Below, piece by piece: positions 1 to 11,039 of a stretch of DNA of 64,000 bases. Position 1 is the stretch's first letter, and each line of letters begins with the position of its first letter. A model generated the notes under the pieces. That model made no database searches. It had not been told where the DNA came from and worked only from the letters and a program-made list of their open reading frames with translations. The stretch is from Styela clava (taxonomy: Eukaryota > Chordata > Ascidiacea > Stolidobranchia > Styelidae): the NCBI RefSeq assembly GCF_964204865.1, contig NC_135258.1, forward strand, positions 4,021,001 to 4,085,000. Reading direction: 5' to 3'. The translations under genes were made by a program, and so were the position numbers.

Positions 1-96
1 ATGAGCCACTTTGTACAGTCAACAAATAATCAATCCAGAATCCTGGATCTTCTGATCTAACAACCACAGTAAAAATAGTAGACTTTACAATAACAA

Positions 97-375
97 GAGA
101 GCTATGCTCAAATATATGGACACGTAGAGTCACATAATTTTGATGACGTCATAGCGAAAAAAAAAGTAATAGCCTTCTGGAGAAAATTTTTATCTTTAAC
201 CACTGAAAATTTCAAAACAATTGGTCCAGTATTCGAAGAGAAAAGCGACTTTTTAAAAACGTGTCAAAGAAAAACAGCAACAACAACAACATAATATTGA
301 AACGATCGTTATGTCCACTACGTGTCCAACAACAACATAATATTGAAACGATCGTTATGTCCACTACGTGTTCAA
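97..375 (+). mobile_element. MITE family A copy with internal 46-bp tandem duplication
   Basis: One end reads agagctatgctcaaatatat followed by ggacacgta. The other end reads cactacgtgtccaa, so the two ends share an inverted GGACACGTA. The right end, from about 291 with the (caa)n-ataatattgaaacgatcg tract, is repeated once at a 46-bp offset (337 onward). Related copies lie at about 16705-16915, 31592-34045 (several) and 56463-56745, with fragments near 52050 and 61640. No coding potential is seen; it is a non-autonomous DNA element or similar repeat. Confidence 0.6.
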
Positions 376-765
376 TTATAATACCAGTACCGTTACGTGC
401 CTGCACTAACCGCAGTCTCGTTATTTGAAAACCTTTTCAAAAGTAATAAATAAATAACATACCAACGCCGTGATTTTTCATTCCACACGCATTAATTGGA
501 TAATTAGTAATAAATTCATATTATCGCCTTAGATACAAAATAGGTGTTGTCAAGTCCAACCAAGCGTGAAGTAATTTCGATTTTACCATTGTTACTTAAT
601 AAGTGCGGTTTCCTAAGTAGTTTGTTTTGATGAAATATTCCGTGCTTAAACGCCTCATGTGTGTTTTAAAAATATTAAGTCAATTTGACCTGAATTTGAC
701 AGTTATTGTCAGAGTGACAAATAGCAGTGCCTAGACATGTTGCAACGACACGGTAATATGTACTT
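376..765. other. Intergenic, no recognised feature
   Basis: AT-rich sequence with no long reading frame or splice-supported exon. I see nothing beyond short homopolymer runs. Confidence 0.5.
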
Positions 766-1159
766 CAGGGGTCGGCAACCTACGGCCCGCGGGCCGAATC
801 CGGCCGATGTTTTGTCGATTATATGTTTTACGCAAAATAATTTACGTTAGACTAAATTATATTATAACGTAACAAGTATATAATTCACAATTACTCGTTT
901 AATTAGCCTATATTTTAATTATAATTTAGACAAATAGCAACAAAACGCAGAAAAGTTGATGCTAATGGTTTAATGGCGCAAAAATATTCAAGTGGTCAGT
1001 CTTCGTGCGCTGTTCAAAGTTTAACTTTTGATCTGTGTGATAAAATGTGATTCATCGGTCATTCATTCGGTTTTTAACTTTTTGAAAATATGTGCGGCCC
1101 GCCAATGACTTGCAACCTTTAATTTTGGCTCGTGAGCGACAAAAGGTTGCCGACCCCTG
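766..1159. mobile_element. hAT-like MITE with 8-bp target duplication
   Basis: Terminal inverted repeats CAGGGGTCGGCAACCT and AGGTTGCCGACCCCTG bound the element. It is flanked by atgtactt (758-765) and atgtacgt (1160-1167), which match at 7 of 8 positions. The subterminal ggcccgcgggcc motif is typical of widespread non-autonomous hAT elements. No transposase frame is present. Confidence 0.85.
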
Positions 1160-1600
1160 ATGTACGTGATAACGTTATCAAGAACTTTAATTCCCCAGCT
1201 CATAGCTGTTAACCTGAATGTATCGCCTTGAATTGTCTAACTCTAAAGTATCGTGTAAACCGGTAATCTATATCTTAATGCGGTAACAAAAATTCCATAT
1301 AGCTTGGGTTTAGTCTCGAAGATTGGTCTCATCTATATGCATCTTTTGTACAAAGCCCCCTACAAAACAAAACGCCAACTCTTCAAATACCAACTTTATC
1401 AATGATAAAGTTAGGGTAAGGGATGTAGATTGCGTTGGAAAATTAAATTTTTGAATGATTTCTAACCCCAACTGGATATTAACAATTTATTGAGGTTTAT
1501 TTTTTTTCAAATACTACATGCGTTAGTGGCGGGAGTTCTATAAGACAGGCTTTCTTGAAAAAAAAATAAACCTCAAAAGGGCTAGCGAAATTATCTATTG
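1160..1600. other. Intergenic, no recognised feature
   Basis: No gene or repeat boundary could be supported here. Confidence 0.4.
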
Positions 1601-1936
1601 CAGAGGTGTGCAACAGGCGCTCGCCGGCCACAACCCGGTCCGCCAAGCCATTTAGTGCGGCCATGTTCAACATTCAGATTTACCCCATCAAGCTTTGAGT
1701 TCTAATCCGACAGTTTATGTTTTAAAAAGGCGCTCACATGGGTAAAAAATACATATTGTTTTTTTTTTGCGTTTGTCGCTACGTTAAATCTTATGCCATT
1801 TGCCCAGTGCCTTTATTACTATAAGGCTAAGCGATAGCCGCATTCTCTTCTATTCCCCGCTAAATTCATGGGGCGGCCTTGCTGGATGTCTGAAGTTGGT
1901 TATAAGGCCCGCCGACAAAAAATGTTTTACACCCAT
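1601..1936. mobile_element. Degraded hAT-like MITE
   Basis: The left end is CAGAGGTGTGCAAC and the inverted right end is gttttacacccatg, partly matching. The flanking octamers atctattg and acgtattg agree at 6 of 8 positions. GC-rich subterminal gcc/ggc motifs are present. This looks like an older insertion than the one at 766. Confidence 0.5.
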
Positions 1937-2739
1937 GACGTATTGGATATCGCAGTCCCCCATATAAGCTGTATAAATAGCTTCATACAAAAGAGCAATG
2001 CTCCAATATACGGACATGGTGTTCAATCACTATAATATGGCCATCGCAGTATAAGCAAAATTTTTATCCAGCGAATTTCCAAACAATTCAGAATCCAGAT
2101 ATTTTTAAAATATCTAACGAAAATTGCCGGCGATTTTTTTCATATTAAAATGACAAAAATTGAAGTAAATCGGTTGATTAGTTAGAAAAACTAATTTTTT
2201 CACAACGTCAATGCCAATAATTAACAAAAACGATTCAACAAAATGTCCACGAGTTCCCCTCGTTCATAAAAACGTAATATTATTACTTATCGATTTTAAT
2301 CTGTAAGTATGTTAATAGGTATTTGTCTGTCTATATGTCTGTCTGTCTGATTGAATCTGCTCCAGATCTTGCATGTGCATTCATCATATCCCGGACCAGA
2401 AGCCTATTGATTTTGTGCAAAATATTTCGTATAGTTAGCGAGTTATTATTTAATCAGTGATGGGGCACAAGGTGTGACTAAGGAGTAAGAGCGCTGTTTT
2501 GGGATCCCCTAACTTTCGATCGATAAGTCTTCGGTCTCTGACCGATATTCTCGTTTATTCTTTACTGCTCTCGTTGTCCATAAAACCATATTGCAACACA
2601 AAAACGAAATTTCGAAATGAAATATTCGAAGAAATGAGAATTGAATTAGTACGTGCTAATTGCTGTGAGAACTTTCAGTGTCTGATTTTCAATGAATTTA
2701 TAAAAATTGTCTATTGGAACTTGTAGATAATGTGATATT
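1937..2739. other. Intergenic with short TCTG microsatellite
   Basis: A (tctg)-type microsatellite lies at about 2323-2350. The reading frame at 2499-2726 has no splice or homology support, and I do not call it a gene. Confidence 0.4.
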
Positions 2740-2934
2740 TGAATTACCGCCTTGTTTCCACATTTCAACGCTACCGTTGTCAAATTTTATTAATGCCGTT
2801 TTTTGCATCTTAGGAGAGTTACAAAATTAGCCAAGTCAGTATTTTAATAAGTAAACGAATAGCTCGCGGAGCCTCTAAGTTTCTCTTACGAAGCCCCGGG
2901 TCTCTGTATAAAGCATTTTAAGAACCTATGGGGC
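2740..2934. repeat. Left-truncated hAT-like element (CGGAGCC family)
   Basis: This stretch matches the 3' part of the elements at 3928-4247 and 7211-8493: agttacaaaattagccaag, then tagctcgcggagcc, then ttaagaacctatg at the end. No matching left terminus was found. Confidence 0.5.
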
Positions 2935-3089
2935 CAAATAATCTTGCGACACCAAAACGAAAATTTGATTGAAATATTCACAGTAATGAGAATTGAACCA
3001 GTACGTGCTAATTTGTGTGAGAACTTTCGAAGTCTGGTTTTCTCAATTGACAATATAATCACGAGACGTCTTTGTAATACATGACTCGT

Positions 3090-3875
3090 AACGTGGTTGC
3101 CTTGGAAGTTATAGAAATCATACGCCTACACTCCGAATATGGCACTGAACAAGCAGAACATAAAAATACACAATGATTTGGCAAATAACATTAGAGTTAA
3201 ATTGATCGTCAAACCGCGGCCTTAGAAGCCAGACGGTATAGAAATTATATGACCACAAATTGAATATACATTCTCGTAGAATGGTTCTACGCTCTGAACA
3301 TTGCTTTGGGCAAGAAACTGTATGAGTTATAACACTGGGCCCAACTATTCAGGTTCAAACTCCATTCTCATCACCCTACTCGGAGTTTAATACTTTGGGA
3401 TTCAAAATCGGAAACATCCTAGTCTCCTGAAAAACGTGCGAAACCCGTGAAAAACCTGCAAAAAAACTCGCAAAAACAGTGAAAAACCGTCAGAAACCAC
3501 CAAAATCCACGCAACAACCGTAAACAACAGTAAAAAAAAGACAAAAAAAATCTTACAAAAACCGTCAAAAAACACCAAAAATCCTGCAGAAACGTTCAAC
3601 GATTATCCTTTTGTATTATCTTCCTTGTGCGAGGCCCTGCTCGGGTTGAAGGCGTGAACGTACCTCTTGAAACGCAACAACGTTGTCTTAGAAGCCAGAC
3701 GATATAGAAATCATACGCCTGCACTCCGAACATTGCAATGGACAAGCAAAGCATTGAAAATACACAATGACTTTGCAAATACCATTGGCGTTAAATTGAT
3801 CGTCACACCACAGCCTTAGAAGCCATACGATATAGAAATTATAAAACCACAAATTGAATATACATTTTGTGAATG
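3090..3875. repeat. About 200-bp direct duplication flanking a small minisatellite
   Basis: The block around 3090-3285 recurs at about 3675-3875, sharing tatagaaatcatacgcct, cactccgaa and taaattgatcgtca in the same order. Between them, about 3420-3595 is an imperfect A-rich repeat built on aaaaccgt/gaaaaac motifs, reminiscent of the 52-bp minisatellite at 57.7 kb. There is no gene. Confidence 0.5.
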
Positions 3876-3927
3876 AATTTCGCATTTTTTCTGCCAACAA
3901 GTCTCTGACCAAGCGATTACTATAAGC

Positions 3928-4247
3928 TAAGGGTTCTTAAACTTCTGATGTTCCAGAGCCCGTGAAGAGATTGACTGATATTCACGGAGCGCCACAATAA
4001 ATTATCAAAAATAAACAAAAAAATGTATTGGTATTTACCGACTAACGTTTCTGAGTAAATTAAAATTATTCCATTTAATGACTCGGAGGTATTTGCTGCT
4101 TTGTATTTGTAAAATAGTTGAATTGCGAATGTCAAACTATTTTAATGCCGCAATTGCTTCTTTTACCAGTTACAAAATTAGCCAAGTCAGTATTTGAATA
4201 AGGAAACGAATAGCTCGCAAGCACAGAGTACTTTTTGAAAACCTATG
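3928..4247. mobile_element. hAT-like element (CGGAGCC family), perfect 8-bp TSD
   Basis: Ends are taagggttcttaaact and actttttgaaaacctatg, similar to the termini at 7211 and 8493. It is flanked by ctataagc at 3920-3927 and 4248-4255. The right TSD copy was reused by the neighbouring insertion at 4256. Confidence 0.75.
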
Positions 4248-4255
4248 CTATAAGC

Positions 4256-4705
4256 CAGGTGTCGGCAACCCTTTGTCGCTCGCGGGCCAAAACTAAGGTT
4301 GCAAGTCATTGGCGGGCCGCACATATTTTAAGAAAGTTGAAAAACTGAACGAATGGTACTTTTTATAATAAAAATCAAGCAGTGATACATCTCTCGAATA
4401 GAATATAGATTTATTTCCTCATTGCATCTCATAAAATTCCATTTGAATATTTTCAGCGGCATTGAACCCTTTTCACTTAGCATCAACTTTTCTGCGTTTT
4501 GTTGCCATTTGCTTAATTATAATTATATTATATGCTCATTAAACGAGTAATTGTGAATTATATAATTGTTAGGTTATAATATAATTTAGTCTAAAGAATA
4601 TATTCGTCATAACGGATGTTTTATAAGTTAGTGAAGCGTCGCGGGCCCAATTATAGTGCCCCGCGAGCCAGATCTGGCCCGCGGCCCGTAGGTTGCCGAC
4701 CCCTG
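4256..4705. mobile_element. hAT-like MITE, perfect 8-bp TSD, inserted at the same octamer
   Basis: Termini are caggtgtcggcaaccc and ggttgccgacccctg, the same family as 766-1159 but in opposite internal orientation. It is flanked by ctataagc at 4248-4255 and 4706-4713. Together with the upstream element this gives three copies of the octamer bracketing two insertions. Confidence 0.85.
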
Positions 4706-4800
4706 CTATAAGCTGTGACCTACGAGGTATAGCTTTGGGCCCAACTACGTTGGTGAAGTATGAAAAATCCTATTTTGACATTAATTCATATTATTTTGAT

Positions 4801-5036
4801 GGGGCTCCCGAAGTATATGAACCAAGATGGCGGACATCGGAATGTAATATGTGTACTAGGTTAGGGTTAGGCCATAATTCTAGGTATAAATACTACGGGA
4901 GGCTCTTGGCTAGTCTTCGAACTGATAATAGGACAAAAATAAGGAAAATTGGAAAAAATTTATGGCCTAACCCTAACCTGTTACCCATTCTACGTTCCGA
5001 TGTCCGCCATCTTGGTTCGCATACTTCGGGAGCACC
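4801..5036. mobile_element. Foldback MITE family B, perfect 8-bp TSD
   Basis: Inverted arms of roughly 75 bp begin ggggctcccgaagtat and end atacttcgggagcacc. Each arm contains accaagatggcggac and ggttagggttaggcc. Flanking attttgat occurs at 4793-4800 and 5037-5044. A near-identical copy is at 37685-37920. The RNA or single strand would form a long hairpin. Confidence 0.85.
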
Positions 5037-5044
5037 ATTTTGAT

Positions 5045-5740
5045 TATATATTAGAATGTCTCTGCTCGAAAACCATTATTTGTTTCCCGTGGCTTTCCTT
5101 TCCCGGTGTGCCTTTTTTCGCAATTTTTGTTGGTTGTAAAATAGAAATTTGATTACGAATATTGACGTATCAACTACAGATAATATTTTGCGATAAGACA
5201 CTCCTATGTATTAGATGTATTTTGATAAAAACGTTTCATCCCTAAATGTCATCCGTACATGTTCTCCCATGTATGAGAACGAAATCAAAACTTTTGCGGT
5301 TTGCAATAAAAACTTATTTCACGCATCGTTTAGAGATAGTTTTCAGCAAATAGGAGCGCTCTACAACCATTATCTCTTTAAATAAACGGATTTGTTTTAA
5401 TACCTTTCACTCAGTTGAATGTTTTTTCAGATCAATATTCGTTTATTTTAGCCAAAAGGATAGGATTTCGGTTGGGGCAATAACAACTTTTTGCGAAGAT
5501 TATAATACTTTCTCCTAAGCAATTAAAAAAATGTCTTTGCCTCATTTAATGTAATAAAAAGAGGTCGCTATGGCTCCATTTTTTTTGTCTTCATAGCAGC
5601 GTCTGCGTGAGGTAAAAACTATTTGTGAAGATGCTTTTCTCAAATTTAATTCCAGGTGGTCAATGACAATAATCAAATAGACAAAAAAATACCGCGAAAT
5701 TAGTGGCAGGGCAAATACCAGTGTGACACACCAAATAGGC
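5045..5740. other. Intergenic, no recognised feature
   Basis: AT-rich with no supportable gene, and no repeat boundary found. Confidence 0.4.
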
Positions 5741-7055
5741 GGGGTTTCGGTTCATGTTAAAATAATAATAGGTGTTCCTAAGCGTTGTCAAAACCACTGT
5801 AGGTCATCAAAACAACTAAAAAAGTCTAGATTTGCCTTTGCGTGCCTCTGTCACAAGCTGAGTGATTCTAAATACTGTTAAAAAAAAACACTGTTTTGAA
5901 ATTAGTTGTTTTCAAAATTAGGCAATTTAGGAAAGTAGAGGTAAAAAGGCAAGCCAATGAATGAATTGGCACGATCATTGTAAACTATTGCGTGATCATA
6001 AATACTGTTGAACAACTCGTAAAATCAGTTGCATTTAAAATTATATAAGAGATTCTTATAAAGCAGAGGCGGGACGATCAGCTGGAAATAACAGAATCGA
6101 CGAACACGAACTTGATATATCCAGTCAGAAAATGAATGTATCTGTTCTTGGAATGTCGTTGTAGTCAGCGAACCCTCGATTCGACGAATACATTTATTCA
6201 CTGACCTTAGGGAACATGTTGTTAGTGGTTTAGAACTTGAATTATTGAATCTCGTCGCTTGATAGAACCCCACACAAGAAAGATTTGTTTCATCCTAAAT
6301 AATACCGGGTGTTCCTTAAGATTAATCAAAACTACTGTGGTTAATTATAACACCCAATCACCTCGCGTTGCGTGCGTCTGTCACAAGTCGCGTGATTATA
6401 AATACTGTTCGAAAACACGTGAAATTAGCTGCTTTCAAAATTATGCTATACAGCGGTTAACAATAAAAACTACTCACATCCCGTGCGTCTGTCACAAGTC
6501 ACAAGCCAATGAGGCCGTTTATTCACATTATTAAGAATAAAAACAAAAAGAGTTGAATGAATTTTTGATTTTCTCCTGAACAAACCAAACAACATCTCTG
6601 CCTCATTTAACTCGATAAAAAAAGACGTCGCTATGGCAACAGTGAATTTGTCCTCACGGCACAGCCCACGTAATTTGTGAAATTGTTTCTTAAAAATAAG
6701 AAAAGATGCCCATTTGGAGTTACGCAACGTCTTCACGACATATAACCTTGAAATATGGATTAAATTCGCCCAAAGTAGTTGGTCCATGAGAGTTGTAGTG
6801 AGCGATTGGGTCCCCATAAGTAACCCAGGGTATACCAAACTGTGTAATCCTGGGTAACAAACTGGGTAATTTGAAATTAGTGGTGGGGAAAATAACAGTG
6901 TGGCACTCCAAAAAGGAGGGGTATCGGTTTAGATAATTTAAGGTGTTCCCTAAGCTTTATCAAAACTACTGCGGTAAACCATAAAAACCACTCGTGTCGC
7001 TTTGCGTGCGTCTGACACAAGTTACGTGATTCTAAATACTGTAAGAAAAACTCGA
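5741..7055. repeat. Dispersed blocks of a 117-bp repeat family
   Basis: The phrases gtgttcctaagc, tatcaaaactactgtgg, gcgtgcgtctgtcacaag, gtgattataaatactgtt and gaaattagctgctttcaaa recur in fixed order near 5765-5930, 6305-6450 and 6945-7055. The intervening parts are unrelated. Short frames here have no support as genes. Confidence 0.55.
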
Positions 7056-7210
7056 CAAATCCGAACTGGGAGGATGGCGGCCATTATGAACCAAAACGAT
7101 AAATATTACCTGGCCCGATAAATACATTCATTTTCTGACATTGAGGAATCTGTTGCTGGCGAGCCATTCTTAAAATATTGAATCTTACCACTTCATAGAA
7201 CCCCATACAG

Positions 7211-8493
7211 CAGGGGTTCTCAAACTTTTGGTGTTGCGGAGCCCTTGGAAAGGTTGACTATTATTCACGGAGCCCCAAAATAAATGTTAAAGTTGTTACT
7301 TTCAGATTAATATTCCTGAGCAAGTTAAAAGTACTTTACTTAATTTAAATGCTGAACCTTAGGGTTAATACAAGTCATACATAAATCTAAATTTCAAACA
7401 TAAATTATATATACACTAAAGCTGTAAATTTGACACTTGACAAACATGTTAATAAATAAGGGGTCGAATCTTTTCCCTTTTGACATTTTTGGAAGACTTA
7501 AAAGGCCGCTAATAACGTGCGCAATTGCATTTTGTTACAATCGCCGATTTTTTTCGTCAGCATGGCGTGTCTTTGAACCTTTTAACATCTTTACGCCGGT
7601 GTTTATTCTCCCTAAATCAAAAATTTCCCTCGGCATATATATACATGTATAGTTACACAATGACGACGTTATTCGCTTTTTTGTTCTCGTGGGGAATTAT
7701 GAGTTCAATGTGAAAAACATGTTACCATATTATAGTCATCGTTACGAAATGCTAAAAATAATAATTAATAAAGAGATAAATCCGCAACCCAAATTTCTTG
7801 ATTGAAAAGCGGCATTCTAAAATAATAAGACTAAAACTTAAAATGGAAGATCACAGGTTTGGTTTCAGCGACTAACATACGAAGCAGACTCACCTCAGAT
7901 TGAAAACGTATTTATAGACATTGTAAATCACAAAAATTGGTGTTATGTTAGGTTTTCATCGTAGTAACTGCGAAATCGAAACAGAGTCAATTGTGCGCGC
8001 GATGTACCTTTTCCCCCATTATGAAACTACCGACGGAGCCGCACGCAATCAATTGTGCGCGCTCCGCGATGTACCTTTTTTTTCATTCTGAAACTACTGA
8101 CGGAGCCGAATGCAATAAAATAAATTTCAATTGTTCGTTAAATGCTCGCATCGGTCATGGATTAAATATTTTACGCAATAGAAATCTCGTTATCCGTTTT
8201 TTTTAATCGCGAAGAATTTTGCGCGGAAATTTCCGATTCCAATTTTGAACCACCACCCTCTTAATAATCCTGGCTGCGCTCCTGCTTATAAATAATGTCA
8301 TTTTTTAATTCCGCCTCTTTGCCATATTTCGAGGCTATTTTGTTGTCAGATTTTATCAAAGCTGTTATTGCTTCTTATTAGAACAGTTACAAAACTAGTC
8401 AGTATTTTGAAAAGTAATCCGATAGCTCGCGGAGCCCCTGGGTTTCTCTCGCGGAGCCCTGGGGCTCCGTACGGAGCACTTTGAGAACCTATG
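7211..8493. mobile_element. 1.28-kb hAT-like non-autonomous element, perfect TSD
   Basis: Ends are caggggttctcaaactttt and the inverse of cataggttctcaaagtgc. It is flanked by ccatacag at 7203-7210 and 8494-8501. It interrupts a copy of the 117-bp-family flanking sequence (gaaccccatacag/catacaag), so it is younger than that repeat. No transposase frame is visible. Confidence 0.85.
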
Positions 8494-8519
8494 CCATACA
8501 GCATACAAGAAGGGTTCGT

Positions 8520-9030
8520 TTCATACTAAAATAAAACCGAGTGTTTCATAAGATTTATCAAAACTACTGCGATTAAGAAAAAACTAATCACATAAGGTCG
8601 AGATTTGCTCTGCGTGCTTCTGACACAAGTTGCGTGATTATAAATACTATTAGTAAACACGTAAAATTAGCTGCTTTCAAAATTATGCAATCTAGGTGGG
8701 TAATAATAAAAACTAATCCCGTGGCTTTGCGTATACATCTGTTGCTTGATCAAAAATACTCTTAGTAAACACGTGAAATTAGCTGCTGTCAAAATTATGT
8801 AATACATGTGGTTATCAATAAAAACTAATCAGGTCGCTTTGCGTGCCCCTGTCACAAGTTGCGTGATTATAAATACTGTTAGAAAACTCGTGAAATTAGT
8901 TATTTTTAAAATTAAGAAATACAGGTGGTTAACAATAAAAACAAATCAGGTCGCTTTGCGTGTCCCTGTCACAAGGTGCGTGATTATAAATACTGTTAGA
9001 AAACTCGTGAAATTAGTTTCGTTTAAAAGT
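8520..9030. repeat. Tandem copies of the 117-bp repeat
   Basis: Successive units start near 8700, 8831 and 8948. The last two are offset by 117 bp and nearly identical: aggtcgctttgcgtg, tgcgtgattataaatactg, then gtgaaattagtt. A further degenerate unit lies near 9275-9350. Confidence 0.65.
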
Positions 9031-9965
9031 ATACAAGAGATGCGTATAGAGCACTTGAATAGATAGACATGTGTGTATGAAAATTAGTATTCGCAGCGTT
9101 TCTCTTTTAAGTCGCAATTTCCATCTCTGAACACCACGTTTGAAACACAGTTTGAAAAACGCTGGGCGAGATATCTGAGTTCTGGAACAGAAATGCTCGA
9201 CTATAATGGCCATTATACATCGAATGAATACATATCATTCTGAGCATTTGGGCACCGCGGTACAATAAACACTACTTGGCGTGCGTCTGACAAATGTTGC
9301 GTGATTATGAATACTGTTGGAAAACTCGTGAAATTTGTTGTTTTCAAAACTATTCAATATAGGAAAGCATCGATAAGGAGCAAACATCTCATTTTTTTCT
9401 TGTATAGCTTCATATAAAGACCTAATGAGCAAAATTGCACAACTTGTGAAGTCATGCCATTTCCATTGGCTCATTTTTGTATGAACAAATATCTTGTTCG
9501 TGAATATTGTAAGGGTGTCACAAGTTCGGGGTAGCGCTTGATGTAGTAATAGTTTTTTTCATAATAAATTCATACAAATTCGATGTACAAGCAAACACTT
9601 TTTGAATATTTTGTGGAGAGCCCCCGTCACTAATGCGAAGATGTGAAATTTGACAAAATACCCCCGCCACTTTTCAAAATAACAAATTGGTAATTTCTAG
9701 TTGGGATTAAGATTAGGATTGGCATTACACACCATTTCGTGGTAGCGCTCCTTTATTTTTTCAGCGACTACTTTTTCTACGCTTATTAGACACGGTATGG
9801 AACTGAAACAAATCCGTGCACTAAATATAGCCCTTTTGTTCCTCGTTCAAATCGAAAGCTCAATAAAAGGTGACTGACACGGAAGGGTCTCGCATTATCG
9901 CGATTAGAATTACTACGGACTGAGCGAGTTTCTGTAATTAGGAATAGCGATTCTTTATGATTCGA
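9031..9965. other. Intergenic, no recognised gene
   Basis: Contains one decayed 117-bp-family fragment (about 9275-9350) and otherwise no supported feature. Confidence 0.4.
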
Positions 9966-10185
9966 GGGCGCTCCAGAAGTGATTGTATCAATATGAAGGT
10001 AACTTTTTGTTCGTCTATTTTACAACAAGTTGTGTAAAGGGACGGAAGCCTATGGGCATGGGGTATATTCACTTGGTTAACATAGACCGTCCCCGAACTC
10101 GTAATAGGACTAAATTCAGAAAAATCGGATTCAAATTTTGGCTTAACCCTAACCTGATACACACGCTACGTGAGTACCGATTCAA
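9966..10185 (+). mobile_element. MITE family C copy
   Basis: Reads gggcgctccagaagt, then caatatgaaggtaac, acaacaagttgtgtaa, gaactcgtaatagga, ttaaccctaacctg and a gagtacc end. Copies occur at about 11192-11322, 14312-14510, and in reverse at 16500-16690 and 56965-57150. It shares the taaccctaacctggtacac segment with family B. Confidence 0.6.
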
Positions 10186-11039
10186 CAGTCTTGCTGCATA
10201 CTGACACAACAAATATTTCTGTAAAGTTTCGTTCGACAATGTCCGACCTCCTCAGACATACATACGTTTACATAATGTTACAAACGTTACAGAAATATAT
10301 TCGTGTTAGTGTACATCTTGAATAATGAAAAACCAAATTATTTGCGATTGACAGTGCTGTGGGCTGCAACGAATTTAACAGTTAAGAAATAGTGCTGGGT
10401 ATGTGGTCCTAAGCTCTATTTGAATGGGCCCCATTTGACATTTTGAGAATGGCGGTTTGAACAAGATCACAACTGCTATTTGAATAGCCTCCTCCTATCG
10501 CTATTAGAGAATGACCTCTCTAGAGAGCTATCGGGCAATTACAGAAATTACATGACGCTAATAACAAAAACAGGTAAGGGGGGAAGGGGAAGAGGTTATG
10601 GGAGAAGGATGTTCTGTGCGTCAACCCTTCAGTCAGTACTGAAGCGATTTCAGTCGCCTTATCATGAATTGGGCCACGACCTCTTGTTGGACTCTCCGCC
10701 GTCGTAGGGGGCTTCGTATGACTGCGTAAAGAAGTTATCAAAGATTAACATTTCGAATAGCGAATAAGCACTGTGCGAGGATGTACTTCTGTACTGAGTG
10801 CCGATCCAATTACTAAGCATTGTGCTAAATGTTTTAAAAATAGAAGGGAAAAATGCGCCATTCTCCATTTTATAGTCGCGTGAGTCTCTTTTTGGTAATT
10901 TGCAGTACTTTATCAGTTTATGAGAACAACAAACACAGGACAAGATTTTTTAAATATTTTTGTATGTCTTCCAAACAGAATTAATCCTTCACTACAAATA
11001 ATATTAGTTCAAGGTGCCGATTACAGTCAAATCGAGACA
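10186..11039. other. Upstream region of the secreted-protein gene
   Basis: No repeat or exon recognised. A transcription start is probably here, since the first coding exon begins at 11040, but I cannot place a core promoter with confidence. Short frames at 10480-10943 lack support. Confidence 0.3.

Noticed and set aside
4850..4870. Telomere-like ggttagggttagg motifs, also near 11520, 16520, 37745 and 57000
   Set aside because: Only two TTAGGG units, always at the same place inside MITE families B and C, so they are part of the transposon rather than interstitial telomere.
6470..6911. Overlapping minus-strand frames of 122 and 63 codons near 6.5-6.9 kb
   Set aside because: They run through the 117-bp repeat family blocks, lack splice support and have no recognisable domain.
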